The notes: generated by a model from the sequence alone, not told the origin. Positions 14,785-23,242 are shown, counted from the stretch's first letter. The stretch: DNA of 43,325 bases from an uncultured Corynebacterium sp. (GCF_902489365.1 NZ_CABTZR010000014.1:1-43325); one strand, 5' to 3'. A program made the numbers and translations.

Positions 14785-16122
14785 ATGTCAGACTTCAATT
14801 CCCTCCCGGCCCACGTGTGGCCGCGCAACGCCGCTCGAGACTCGAATGGTGTGGTATCGATTGGCGGTGTCTCCCTGACCGAGCTGGCTGCAGAATACGG
14901 CACCCCGCTCTACGTCTTCGACGAGCAGGACTTCCGCTCGCGTTGCCGGGATATGGCCCAAGCCTTTGGCGGGCCTGAGCACGTGCACTATGCCTCTAAG
15001 GCCTTCATCACCAAGCGCATCGTGCGCTGGGTAGATGAGGAGGGCCTGTGCCTCGACGTGGCCTCTCTCAACGAGGCCAAGCTAGCGCTGGCCGCGGGCT
15101 TCCCGGCGGAGCGCATGACCGCCCACGGCAACAACAAGGAAGACGAGTACCTGCAGCTATGCGTGGACAACGGTATCGGGCACGTCGTCCTCGACAACGA
15201 GGAGGAGCTCTCGCGCCTCAACAGCATCGCGGCGTCCGCCGGCCGAGTCCAGCCGGTAATGATCCGCGTCAAGCCTGGCGTGGATGCCCACACGCACGAG
15301 TTCATCGCCACGGCCCACGAGGACCAGAAGTTCGGCATTTCCTTGTCCACCGGCGCCGCCTTCGAAGTCGCTCGCACCGTGTTGGAATCCGCGAACCTTA
15401 AGCTCGTGGGCCTGCACTGCCACGTGGGTTCTTCGGTGTTCAACGCTGATGGCTTCAAGCTGGCCGCCGAGCGCGTGCTCAGCCTGTACAAGCGCATCCA
15501 CTCCGAGCTCGGCGTTGCCCTCGAGGAGCTAGACTTGGGCGGCGGCTTCGGCATTCCCTACATGGAATACGAGGAAGCGCTCGACGTCGCCACGCTGGCC
15601 AAGGATCTGCTCGACGCCGTGGAGCGCACCGCCACTGAGCTCGGCATCACGCCGCCCTTCGTGCTGGTGGAGCCTGGCCGCTCGCTGGTGGGTGCCTCCG
15701 CGGTCACCGTGTACCGTGTGGGCACGGTCAAGGACGTGGAGACCGGCAAGGCGGATCTGCCGATGCGCCGCTACCTCTCCGTGGACGGTGGCATGTCCGA
15801 TAACATCCGGCCGGCGCTCTATGGCTCTGAGTATGACGTGCGCGTGGTCAATCGCCGCACCCAGGGCGAGCCGGTGGACTCGCGCATCGTCGGCTTCCAC
15901 TGCGAATCCGGTGACATCCTGGTCAACGAGCGCCGTTTCCCCTCGGATATCACTACCGGTGATCTCCTCGCTTTCGCCACCACGGGTGCTTATCAGTACA
16001 TGATGGCCTCGCGCTATAACGGCGCTTTGCGCCCGGCGGTCGTTTCCGTGCGCGATGGCAAGGCCCAGCTCATGCTGCGACGGGAGACGGTGGAGGACTT
16101 GCTGGCGTTGGACGTCGATTAG
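14785..16122 (+). CDS. lysA: diaminopimelate decarboxylase
   Basis: Protein of 445 residues, fold-type III PLP enzyme that decarboxylates meso-diaminopimelate to L-lysine, last step of lysine synthesis. PLP lysine Lys72 in HYASKAF; glycine-rich phosphate loop LDLGGGFGIPY; EPGRSLVG; and the catalytic Cys in GFHCESGDIL. An AGGAGCAGG ribosome site precedes ATG 14785. Second gene of argS-lysA; a terminator follows the stop by about 40 bases. Confidence 0.97.
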   Translation: MSDFNSLPAHVWPRNAARDSNGVVSIGGVSLTELAAEYGTPLYVFDEQDFRSRCRDMAQAFGGPEHVHYASKAFITKRIVRWVDEEGLCLDVASLNEAKLALAAGFPAERMTAHGNNKEDEYLQLCVDNGIGHVVLDNEEELSRLNSIAASAGRVQPVMIRVKPGVDAHTHEFIATAHEDQKFGISLSTGAAFEVARTVLESANLKLVGLHCHVGSSVFNADGFKLAAERVLSLYKRIHSELGVALEELDLGGGFGIPYMEYEEALDVATLAKDLLDAVERTATELGITPPFVLVEPGRSLVGASAVTVYRVGTVKDVETGKADLPMRRYLSVDGGMSDNIRPALYGSEYDVRVVNRRTQGEPVDSRIVGFHCESGDILVNERRFPSDITTGDLLAFATTGAYQYMMASRYNGALRPAVVSVRDGKAQLMLRRETVEDLLALDVD

Positions 16123-16163
16123 CGCGGCGTTGTCACAGCTCACCGTATTTTATTCACTATGAC

Positions 16164-16195
16164 ATGGCCGGTCGCGCCCAGTGCCGGCCATTTTG
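16164..16195 (+). terminator. terminator of argS-lysA
   Basis: Perfect 8-bp stem ATGGCCGG (16164-16171) / CCGGCCAT (16184-16191) with TTTTG following. Separates argS-lysA from hom-thrB. Confidence 0.75.
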
Positions 16196-16219
16196 TATAG
16201 AAATAGACAGCTCGTTCTG

Positions 16220-16225
16220 TATAGT
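16220..16225 (+). promoter_or_regulatory. -10 box (TATAGT) of hom-thrB
   Basis: TATAGT, a strong TANNNT match, 48 bases before the hom start, directly after the lysA terminator. The -35 is weak (TTGTAT at 16193-16198 is too far at 21 bases). No leader peptide rich in Thr/Ile codons was found. Confidence 0.55.
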
Positions 16226-16273
16226 GATGGGCTAGCACGTAACAATCAAACGCAACATCAACAAAGGGACACT

Positions 16274-17596
16274 ATGACGACGAACCGTAGCAAGAAGCCC
16301 GAAGGCGAACCAGTAGGTATTGCGCTGCTTGGGTTTGGCACCGTAGGCGCCGAGGTTTTCCGCCTCGTGCAGGAGAATGCGGATGCTTTTGCGCACCGCA
16401 TCGGCGGCTCGGTGGAGATCCGCGGCGTAGCCGTACACAACAAGAACAAGCTTCGTCCGGGTGTGCCGAAGGAGCTGCTCACGGACGACGCCAAGGCGCT
16501 CGTCCTGCGCGATGATATCGATCTCGTCGTTGAGGTCATCGGCGGCATTGATTTCCCGCGCGAGCTCGTCCTCGCCGCCCTGAATGCCGGTAAATCCGTG
16601 GTCACCGCCAATAAGGCCCTCGTGGCCGCGCACGCGGATGAGCTGGCGGAGGCCGCTGAGCGCGCTGACGTCGACCTATATTTTGAGGCCGCCGTGGCCG
16701 CCGCCATCCCGGTCGTCGGCATGCTGCGCCGTTCCCTGGCCGGTGACAAGATCCAACGCATCTCCGGAATCGTTAACGGAACCACCAACTTCATCCTGGA
16801 CGCTATGGAGACCACCGGCGCCTCCTATGAGGACGCGTTGGCTGAGGCCACCCGCCTGGGCTACGCCGAAGCCGATCCCACCGCGGACGTGGAGGGCCAC
16901 GACGCCGCCTCCAAGGCCGCTATCCTGGCCTCCCTGGGTTTCTACACCCGCCTGACTTTCAACGATGTCTATTGCGAGGGCATTTCCAAGATCACCGCGG
17001 ACGATATCGCTGCCGCCAACCAAGCCGGTTATTCCATCAAGCTGCTCGCTATTTGTGAGCGCTTGGTTGATGAGGAGACCGGCGCGGAATCCGTCAATGC
17101 CCGCGTGCACCCGACGCTGGTCCCGAAGGATCACCCGTTGGCGTCGGTTAGCCAGTCCTACAACGCTATCTTCGTGGAGGCGGAAGCGGCCGGTTCCCTG
17201 ATGTTCTACGGCAACGGTGCCGGTGGTAACCCCACGGCTTCGGCTGTGCTGGGTGACGTCATCGGCGCCGCCCGCAATATCGTCCACGGCGGCCAAGCGC
17301 CGGGGGAGAACACCTACGCCAACCTACCTATTGCGGAGTTCGGAGAAGTGGAAACTCGTTATCACGTCGACATGGAAGTTGAAGATCGCACCGGCGTGCT
17401 CTCCGCCATCTCCGGTGTCTTTGCCCGCCACGGTGTCTCCCTGCGCACCGTGCGCCAGGAAGACGGCGATGCCACCGCTCGCCTCATCGTGGTGACCCAC
17501 GCGGCCAAGGAAGCGGTGCTCGAAGATATCGTCGCAGCCCTCGGCGAGCTCGATGAGGTCAAGGCCGTCCACTCCGTCATTCGCCTGGGCGTATAG
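16274..17596 (+). CDS. hom: homoserine dehydrogenase
   Basis: Protein of 440 residues. Reduces aspartate semialdehyde to homoserine with NAD(P)H, the branch point to threonine and methionine. Rossmann motif GFGTVG at 20-25, homoserine dehydrogenase core with GTTNFIL and PTADVEGHDAASKAAIL, and a C-terminal ACT domain (about 362-440, YHVDMEVEDRTGVLSAI) that in C. glutamicum gives threonine feedback inhibition. The ORF is open to 16181, but ATG 16274 follows AAAGGGAC and matches the usual length of about 445. Co-transcribed with thrB, 16 bases downstream. As in other corynebacteria thrC is not between them. Confidence 0.97.
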   Translation: MTTNRSKKPEGEPVGIALLGFGTVGAEVFRLVQENADAFAHRIGGSVEIRGVAVHNKNKLRPGVPKELLTDDAKALVLRDDIDLVVEVIGGIDFPRELVLAALNAGKSVVTANKALVAAHADELAEAAERADVDLYFEAAVAAAIPVVGMLRRSLAGDKIQRISGIVNGTTNFILDAMETTGASYEDALAEATRLGYAEADPTADVEGHDAASKAAILASLGFYTRLTFNDVYCEGISKITADDIAAANQAGYSIKLLAICERLVDEETGAESVNARVHPTLVPKDHPLASVSQSYNAIFVEAEAAGSLMFYGNGAGGNPTASAVLGDVIGAARNIVHGGQAPGENTYANLPIAEFGEVETRYHVDMEVEDRTGVLSAISGVFARHGVSLRTVRQEDGDATARLIVVTHAAKEAVLEDIVAALGELDEVKAVHSVIRLGV

Positions 17597-17612
17597 GGAC
17601 TCAGATAGAACA

Positions 17613-18536
17613 ATGAGTATCGATATCGAAGTAGGCACCAAGGTCACCGTCCATGTCCCGGCATCCTCTGCCAACCTGGGCCCGGGCTACGACACCCTGG
17701 GTATTGCGCTGAGCCTCTACGACACCGTGGAGGTAGAAATTACCCGCTCCGGCCTGGAGGTGGAGATCTTCGGCGAGGGCGCAGATGAGCTGCCGCGCGA
17801 TGGCTCCCACCTGGTTGTCAAGGCCATCCGCTCAGCGCTCAAAGCTGCCGACGTAGAAGTCTCTGGCCTGCGCGTGGTGTGCACGAACAACATCCCGCAG
17901 TCCCGCGGCCTGGGCTCCTCCGCCTCTGCCGCGGTGGCTGGCGTGGCCGCAGGCAACGGCCTGGCCGGTTTCCCGCTCTCGGAACAGCAGGTTGTGCAGC
18001 TCTCCTCGGCTTTCGAAGGCCACCCGGATAACGCCGCGGCCTCCGTGTTGGGCAACGCCGTGGTCTCCTGGACCACCGTGCCTGTCGACGGCCGCTCGCT
18101 GCCGGAGTACCGCGCCGCCACCTTGGACGTGCACCCGAGCATTAAGGCCACGGCCTTGGTCCCGGACTTTCATGCGTCGACGCAAGCCGTGCGCCGTGTT
18201 CTGCCCTCGCACGTCACGCATGCCGACGCCGCCTTCAACGTCTCCCGCACCGCAGTAAACGTGGCGGCGTTGACCACCTACCCGGACCTGCTGTGGGAGG
18301 GCACCCGTGATCGCCTGCACCAGCCTTATCGCGCTGATGTCCTGCCGGTCACCGCAGAGTGGGTCAACCGCCTGCGCAACCGCGGCTACGCCGCCTATCT
18401 GTCGGGCGCTGGCCCCACCGTCATGGTCCTGCACACCGAGCCCATCGAGGAAGCAATCCTCGATGATGCCCGCGGCCAGAACCTGCGTGTGCTGGAACTG
18501 GAGGTCGCCGGGCCAGTCTCCGTTGAGCGCGGTTAG
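17613..18536 (+). CDS. thrB: homoserine kinase
   Basis: Protein of 307 residues, GHMP kinase that phosphorylates homoserine with ATP. N-terminal VPASSANLGPGYD (about 14-27), ATP loop SRGLGSSASAAV (about 95-106) and C-terminal motif LSGAGPTVMVL. Length matches the C. glutamicum enzyme (about 309). ATG 17613 has only a distant ribosome site (AGGGAC), in line with coupling to hom. The stop lies in a short palindrome shared with the convergent regulator gene. Confidence 0.96.
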   Translation: MSIDIEVGTKVTVHVPASSANLGPGYDTLGIALSLYDTVEVEITRSGLEVEIFGEGADELPRDGSHLVVKAIRSALKAADVEVSGLRVVCTNNIPQSRGLGSSASAAVAGVAAGNGLAGFPLSEQQVVQLSSAFEGHPDNAAASVLGNAVVSWTTVPVDGRSLPEYRAATLDVHPSIKATALVPDFHASTQAVRRVLPSHVTHADAAFNVSRTAVNVAALTTYPDLLWEGTRDRLHQPYRADVLPVTAEWVNRLRNRGYAAYLSGAGPTVMVLHTEPIEEAILDDARGQNLRVLELEVAGPVSVERG

Positions 18537-18546
18537 CCTAGCTAAC
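18532..18546. terminator. palindrome holding both stop codons of thrB and the convergent regulator
   Basis: GTTAGC-CTA-GCTAAC. The thrB TAG (18534-18536) and the regulator's TAG (minus, 18542-18544) both lie in it. Short and lacking a T-run, so at best a weak two-way terminator. Confidence 0.35.
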
Positions 18547-19240
18547 TGCTCTCTTCCACGTCGATTCGGCACACGCCGTTTCCGGCCTTAGGGACGAGCT
18601 TCAGACTCAGCCGCCCGCCCGAAGCGGCGGCTGTTTGCTCTAAGTAGCCATCGTGGATGGCGCAGACGAAGGGGGAGGGCTCCACACCGGCGCTGACAAA
18701 TGGGCAGGCGTGTAGCTCCACATCGGTGCGGCCTTCCTCGGTGAATTGCTCCACCGAGGTTACCGGGTCAAAGCCCATATCGCGCATCGTCCGGTAGAGC
18801 GGGGCCAGCGCCTCAGCACCGTGGTTGGTGGCCGTGGCCTTCGCCCAAGCGCGGCCGATCTCTCGCGCTTGCTCGGAAGAAAAGTCATTGAGCTGATCTT
18901 TATCCGCCAGTGCTTTGACTAAGACGCTAATCAGCGTGACGTATTCCTCCGCCACTGAACGGTTGTCGGGCACCCGTACTTGGAAGATCAGTGAGGGGCG
19001 TCCGCGCCCCTTCGCCGGAGCAGTAACTACCCGCACCGCGCCGGCGCGAACCAGCTCATCCAGGTGGCCGCGCGCGGTGTTGACATGCATGCCCATCTTC
19101 TTAGCAATCTCTGCAGCCCGTGCTCCTTGCGGGAATTTCTGTAAGACCGAGAGGACGTCGCGCTGCTTGGGGGAGAGCTTCATCGTGTCAGGAAATAGCT
19201 CGCTGGATGAGCGGGGGCTAGGTGTAGAAAAAGCAGACAT
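18542..19240 (-). CDS. ArnR-like winged-helix regulator with C-terminal cysteines
   Basis: Protein of 232 residues. N-terminal winged helix (about 20-90): LSPKQRDVLSVLQ, then the recognition helix MGMHVNTARGHLDELVRAGAV, and a wing with KGRGRPSL. The C-terminal sensor domain has Cys179 (HACPF), Cys193 (FVCAIHDGY) and Cys224 (NGVCRID), spaced like iron-sulfur sensor regulators. Position right after thrB and before nitrogen-oxide/Moco genes matches ArnR (cg1340) of C. glutamicum, an iron-sulfur repressor of narKGHJI and hmp that responds to nitric oxide. I infer the same role here for the nirK/mod genes; sequence identity to ArnR was not measured. ATG 19240 follows AAGGAG at good spacing. Alternative: an ArsR/MarR-like factor with another ligand. 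Confidence 0.78.
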   Translation of the reverse strand: MSAFSTPSPRSSSELFPDTMKLSPKQRDVLSVLQKFPQGARAAEIAKKMGMHVNTARGHLDELVRAGAVRVVTAPAKGRGRPSLIFQVRVPDNRSVAEEYVTLISVLVKALADKDQLNDFSSEQAREIGRAWAKATATNHGAEALAPLYRTMRDMGFDPVTSVEQFTEEGRTDVELHACPFVSAGVEPSPFVCAIHDGYLEQTAAASGGRLSLKLVPKAGNGVCRIDVEESS

Positions 19241-19270
19241 GGATTGTGACTCCTTGAAAACGCTATGAGG

Positions 19271-19276
19271 ATCCTA
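19271..19276 (-). promoter_or_regulatory. candidate -10 box (TAGGAT) of the ArnR-like gene
   Basis: TAGGAT on the minus strand 30 bases before the ATG, just upstream of the ribosome site. The rest of the gap to modBC (19277-19356) shows nothing else. Confidence 0.45.
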
Positions 19277-19356
19277 CATCCGGCGCACTGATTTTCTCCC
19301 ATTGCGGTGCTCAGAGGCTTCAGTATCTATGTCATGACGTGGGTAAAACCACAAGA

Positions 19357-21096
19357 TTAAATACGGGTATAGACCGTTAGGGCGTCTGCATTGAGGGCCA
19401 CGGACACCTTATTCCCGGGGGCGTTGTGGGGTGCTGGCTGGCCCACTGTGACTCGTTGGCCGTCAATCTCGATGAGGGTGGTTTTGCCCAGATCGGCCAC
19501 AATGGTGGCGCTCAGTGCGCCAGCGGGGTCGAAGTGCAGCGCAGTCTGGGGGAAAGCCGCCCAGTGTTCGCCGTTGCGGGATGGCACGAATGCGTCATTC
19601 TGCAGTGAGCCGCGAAGCACATTAACGTCCGCCAGTTCGGCCATAAAGGGGGTCGGGGGCCGCTCCAGAAGACGGTCCGCGGGGCCTTGAGCGATTATGT
19701 CGCCGGCTTCCATCACCAGGATGTCGTCCGCCAGCGTGTCGAGGTCCACACGGCTGTGGGTGACGATGACGGTGGTACGGTCAGCGGCTGAAAGGCGCAG
19801 TAAGTGGCGCCAACGCGCGGCGGATTCTACGTCCAAGGCTGCAAAGGGCTCATCCGCGACCAAGACCTCTGGTCGCGCCGCCAGCGCGCGTAAGAGAGCA
19901 ACCTGCGCGGCCTGGCCACCGGACAGCTCCGATACATGGACCAGATCCTGCAGCCCGGCGGCGTTGAGCAGTTCCTCTGTCCTTTGCGGGTCTTTGGTCA
20001 CCATCGTCAACGCTTGCGCCACGGTGGCAGTGGGGGGAAGCCCGGGGGTCTGGGAGAGCATGATCACGCGTTCGGCGTTGGTTTGTGCTCCTTGGAGTCG
20101 CCCGCTAATGAAACGCAGAAGCGTGGTCTTGCCCGCGCCGTTGGGGCCGACCACCGTGGTCACGCGCCCGCCCCGGAACGTCGTGGTGGTGTTGTCGACC
20201 GTGACTAAGAGATCTCGGGGAGAGTCCTGCGGGGAGGTCATCGTGCGGAGCGCATCCGGGTCCATCGGCTGCATAGCGCGCACAGCTTGTTCGCGGCGGC
20301 GGCCCAGCAGCAGGGGCATTCCGGCGGCGGTGAGCGTGAGGATGGCTATTCCAATTAGTACGGCGGAAAGAGCATACGCATTGTCCGCGCTGACCTCACG
20401 TTCAAGGTAGATGCCGCTGGGCATGGTCCGGGTAGAACCGGGCAGGGAACCGGCGAAGGTGATCGTCGTTCCGAATTCACCTAGCGAGCGAGCGAACGCC
20501 AGCGCGCCGCCAGTGAGCACCGCGGGGGAAATCGCGGGGAGGGTGATGCGCCGAAGGATGGTGCCTGGGCTCAGGCCAATGCCCCGCGCGCTGGCCACGA
20601 CCTCGGGGTCGAGCTGCCGCAGCGCAGAATCCACCGCAACAACCACGAAGGGGAGGGTGACAAAGAGATGCGCTGCCACAACACCGGGGAAAGCGAACGA
20701 CACCTGCAGCCCAGCTTGCTCCAGAACCGGGCCAAGCAGTCCGCGGCGCCCGAGCAGCGCGGTAAGAGCCAAGCCGCCCACCACGGGAGGCATGGCCAAA
20801 GGGAGATAAACCACCAGCCGCACGAGGTGAGATACACGGCGTAGCTGCTGTAGCCACAGAGCCAGACAAGTGCCCAGGAGCGTAGACAGCACGGTAGACA
20901 ATGCTGCCGCGGAAAGGCTGACGCGGAGAAGGTCGTGGGTCGTCGGAGAGTTCAGCGTGTCAGAGAGTTGCTCCCAGGGCACCCGTATTCCCAGGGCGAG
21001 GACAGGAGCAAGGATGTAGATAGCGGCGAGCACGCCGGCGGCAATGACCAGCCAAGGGGTCCGTGGGCGCTGCTCGCGCAGAATCATACGCGACAC
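19357..21096 (-). CDS. fused molybdate ABC transporter, ModB permease plus ModC ATPase
   Basis: Protein of 579 residues joining two normally separate subunits. Residues 1-265: ModB-type permease with about 6 membrane segments and the EAA-like loop (ASARGIGLSPG..., about 168-196). Residues 295-495: ABC ATPase with Walker A GPNGAGKTT (317-325), Q349, signature LSGGQ (391-395), Walker B VLVADEP (411-417) and His447. Residues 505-579: TOBE/Mop-like domain for oxyanion sensing. It imports molybdate using ModA from the gene directly upstream; its start abuts the modA stop. GTG 21096 is taken; ATG 21087, with AGGTG ahead of it, is equally likely. The ATPase N-terminal part before Walker A is short compared with free ModC. 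Confidence 0.9.
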   Translation of the reverse strand: MSRMILREQRPRTPWLVIAAGVLAAIYILAPVLALGIRVPWEQLSDTLNSPTTHDLLRVSLSAAALSTVLSTLLGTCLALWLQQLRRVSHLVRLVVYLPLAMPPVVGGLALTALLGRRGLLGPVLEQAGLQVSFAFPGVVAAHLFVTLPFVVVAVDSALRQLDPEVVASARGIGLSPGTILRRITLPAISPAVLTGGALAFARSLGEFGTTITFAGSLPGSTRTMPSGIYLEREVSADNAYALSAVLIGIAILTLTAAGMPLLLGRRREQAVRAMQPMDPDALRTMTSPQDSPRDLLVTVDNTTTTFRGGRVTTVVGPNGAGKTTLLRFISGRLQGAQTNAERVIMLSQTPGLPPTATVAQALTMVTKDPQRTEELLNAAGLQDLVHVSELSGGQAAQVALLRALAARPEVLVADEPFAALDVESAARWRHLLRLSAADRTTVIVTHSRVDLDTLADDILVMEAGDIIAQGPADRLLERPPTPFMAELADVNVLRGSLQNDAFVPSRNGEHWAAFPQTALHFDPAGALSATIVADLGKTTLIEIDGQRVTVGQPAPHNAPGNKVSVALNADALTVYTRI

Positions 21097-21819
21097 CTAG
21101 TTCACCGGCGTGAAACCGAACTTTTCCCAGGTGCTGCCAAAATCCGACTGGAGAAGCGAGAGGATCTCTTGGGCTTCGTCGTGTCGGGGTGAATCAGTGA
21201 CCACCGCACCCATGATCTCATTACGGAAGTCCTCGGCGTGGGCGAGAGGGATGGCCTCGACGTCCTTATTGGCGGCGGCGTCGGTGGAATAGACCCAACC
21301 GGCGTCCGCTTCACCGGAGGCAACCTTTCCCAGCACGTCAGCTACCTGGCCCTCTAAAGAGGAGGCCTGCAGATCCCAGTCATTGGTCTCCATAATGCGC
21401 GTTGAAATGGCTCCGCAAGGCACGCTCGGGTCACAGAGAACCAGGCGTGCCGAGGGCTCCAGGTCTGCTGCGGAGCGCAGACCTTGGGGATTACCTTTCG
21501 GCACGACCATAACCATGACGTTGCTGGCTAGGGCTACGGGGGCGTTTACGCTTCCCTGCGCAACCGCATTTTTCATGGTTTCTCGGGATGCCGTGATCAG
21601 CAGATCTGCGGGCGCTCCCTCATCGACTTGCTGCACCAAAGCAGAAGAGCCGCCGTTGTTGAAAGCCAGGGGAGTCCCGGAGGCGCTAGCAAGCTCGTCA
21701 TTCAACACTCTTGTCGAGGATGCAGCAAACACCTGCAAGGGCTCTGTGGAATCAGAGGCGCAACCGGCAACAGTCAGCGCGGCGGCGATGACGGGGATTG
21801 CAATCTTTGCGAGGTGCAT
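21097..21819 (-). CDS. modA: molybdate-binding lipoprotein
   Basis: Protein of 240 residues, solute-binding protein that captures molybdate outside the membrane and hands it to ModBC. Lipoprotein signal: hydrophobic 5-16 and lipobox LTVAGC with Cys20 as lipidation site. Binding-domain motifs typical of ModA: VFAASSTRVLNDEL, FNNGGSSALVQQV, GAPADLLITAS and GEADAGWVYSTDA. No ribosome site precedes ATG 21819; TAAGCT 8 bases upstream could be a -10 for a leaderless transcript, or translation may be coupled to the short ORF ending 22 bases upstream. Confidence 0.92.
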   Translation of the reverse strand: MHLAKIAIPVIAAALTVAGCASDSTEPLQVFAASSTRVLNDELASASGTPLAFNNGGSSALVQQVDEGAPADLLITASRETMKNAVAQGSVNAPVALASNVMVMVVPKGNPQGLRSAADLEPSARLVLCDPSVPCGAISTRIMETNDWDLQASSLEGQVADVLGKVASGEADAGWVYSTDAAANKDVEAIPLAHAEDFRNEIMGAVVTDSPRHDEAQEILSLLQSDFGSTWEKFGFTPVN

Positions 21820-21841
21820 GGTCAGTCAGCTTACGGAAGCT

Positions 21842-21946
21842 TTAGGCCGTTCGCGTGAATTTGATGTTTACTGCGTGGGGGATTTCGGAGGCGTTGAGGG
21901 TGGGGATGTCGTGGCCCTTGGAAGCGTCGATAAGCGGCAAGTTCAT
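21842..21946 (-). CDS. 34-residue ORF before modA, possible DUF2249 remnant
   Basis: ATG at 21946 follows AAAAGGAAAAG with good spacing, and the ORF ends 22 bases before modA. The middle (HDIPTLNASEIPHAV) resembles, by memory, the start of corynebacterial DUF2249 proteins (pattern with DARTIPHAIRH), small proteins common near denitrification genes. After PHAV the likeness stops and a TAA follows. It may be a truncated DUF2249 gene, or a short leader ORF that couples to modA. A small hairpin AGCTT-CCGT-AAGCT (about 21831-21844) covers its stop. Confidence 0.5.
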   Translation of the reverse strand: MNLPLIDASKGHDIPTLNASEIPHAVNIKFTRTA

Positions 21947-21984
21947 TGATCTTTTCCTTTTCGATTCTCTAGGGGGAGCGGGCG

Positions 21985-22042
21985 TTGCTACCCCTACAAG
22001 CAATTTACTACGATTATATCCGTGCAAATAAAAATGTCAGAC
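21985..22042. promoter_or_regulatory. overlapping divergent promoters of the mod and nir units
   Basis: Plus strand: TTGCTA (21985-21990), 18-base spacer, TACGAT (22009-22014), with the GTG of the membrane gene 7 bases further on. Minus strand: CTGACA (about 22036-22041), 16-base spacer, TATAAT (22014-22019), reading toward the short ORF and modA. The two -10 boxes share a base, so only one polymerase can bind at a time. The inverted repeat TTGCT-N9-AGCAA (21985-22003) covers the plus -35 and is a candidate operator. Confidence 0.6.
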
Positions 22043-23242
22043 GTGCCTCTGCGTGACGTCTCCTTGACTGCTCGCCGGCGTTGGCACACCATCGCCTTTA
22101 GCCTCGTGGCCTTGTGGATCACGGTGGGCGTGGGAATCAGCGTGGCGAATTATCTGGGAGCACCCGTCGTGTGGTGGGATCTCATCCATCCGTTTAGCCT
22201 CGGAGCGCTTACCACCGCGATCCTCGTATTCAGTACCCACTTCACCGAGGCGCTGACCCGCACCCCGGCTACCGGCTTCCGCGGGGTAGGCGCGCGGGTG
22301 GGCTTAGTTCAGGTGGGTCTGGTCCTGCTACTCGTTGATCGCGCTGGCTACGACTGGGGTGTGCTCGCGGATACTGGATCCGCATTTGTGATCGTCGCAG
22401 TGGGGTGGCACCTGTGGGCGTTGTGGACCAGGCTTCGAGGCTCTCTTTCTGGCTCTTTCGCAGTCACCGTGCCCTTTTATCTGGCCGCGGCCTGCTTCAT
22501 GGTGGTCTCTGCGCTGATGGTTATTCTGGCCGCGCACGGGGTGGGGAATTACTCGCTGTTGGTGGCGGCGCATTCACGCGGCATGGTGTGGGGGTTTGCA
22601 CTGCTTACCATTGTGGGCACCGTAGTCACGCTGCTGCCCACGTTGAGCCGAACTCCAATTTCATCGGTCGCCCGGGCCCGGTGTGGTCGAGCATTGACCG
22701 TGCATTGCGTGGGGCTGGGGGTGGCCATGCTTGCCGACGCCTCCGGGCTCACCCGCGCCGCCGGCATGGCGCAGCTGCTCACCGTCCTTGCCGCTGTGTT
22801 CATCATTCAGCCCGTGCTCGCCGGCGCGCTTGGTGGCGTGAAGACCACGGCAAGCGTGTCCGCGATGGCGGGGCTGGTGTGGATGGTGGCGCTTTGCGCC
22901 GGTGACGCGGCGGCCACTCTCGCCGGGGCCTACCCGCGCGCGGTGACGTTACTCCTGATGCCCGCGTTTCTTGGCGCCGGCCTCTTGCAGCTCGTGACCG
23001 GGGTACTCCACCACATGCTGCCCATCCTGGCCGGGGCTGCTCATCCCGCGCGGGGCCACCTTCCAGGGCTTGTGCGCGTAGCGCTCATCAACCTTGGCGG
23101 CGTGCTGAGCCTCACTGGCATTACTGGCGTGTCCTTCGCCGGGCTTATCATGATGGGGCTAGGCCTCATCGCCAATTGTGCGGCCCTAGTGTGGGCCGTC
23201 TCGTCATCTCAAGGAGAAGTTCATGTCAAGCGTGCCCGTTAA
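22022..23242 (+). CDS. multispanning membrane protein of the nitrite reductase unit
   Basis: Protein of 406 residues with about 12 membrane segments (first at 22-45, last pair at 350-395). Histidines lie in or next to membrane segments (H56, H73, H130, H184, H330, H331), which would suit metal or haem binding but do not prove it. The segment WWDLIHPFSLGALTTAIL followed by STHFTEAL recalls, from memory, the membrane half of large fused copper-oxidase/NirK proteins of other actinobacteria; here the halves are separate genes. It overlaps nirK by 20 bases, so the products are made together. GTG 22022 (leaderless) or ATG 22034 is the start. Possible role: quinol or haem electron donor, or assembly factor, for NirK. 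Function is inferred from context only. Confidence 0.7.
   Translation: MQIKMSDVPLRDVSLTARRRWHTIAFSLVALWITVGVGISVANYLGAPVVWWDLIHPFSLGALTTAILVFSTHFTEALTRTPATGFRGVGARVGLVQVGLVLLLVDRAGYDWGVLADTGSAFVIVAVGWHLWALWTRLRGSLSGSFAVTVPFYLAAACFMVVSALMVILAAHGVGNYSLLVAAHSRGMVWGFALLTIVGTVVTLLPTLSRTPISSVARARCGRALTVHCVGLGVAMLADASGLTRAAGMAQLLTVLAAVFIIQPVLAGALGGVKTTASVSAMAGLVWMVALCAGDAAATLAGAYPRAVTLLLMPAFLGAGLLQLVTGVLHHMLPILAGAAHPARGHLPGLVRVALINLGGVLSLTGITGVSFAGLIMMGLGLIANCAALVWAVSSSQGEVHVKRAR

Noticed and set aside
16226..16273. Threonine attenuator or leader peptide before hom
   Set aside because: No short ORF rich in Thr/Ile codons and no paired terminator/antiterminator in the 48 bases.
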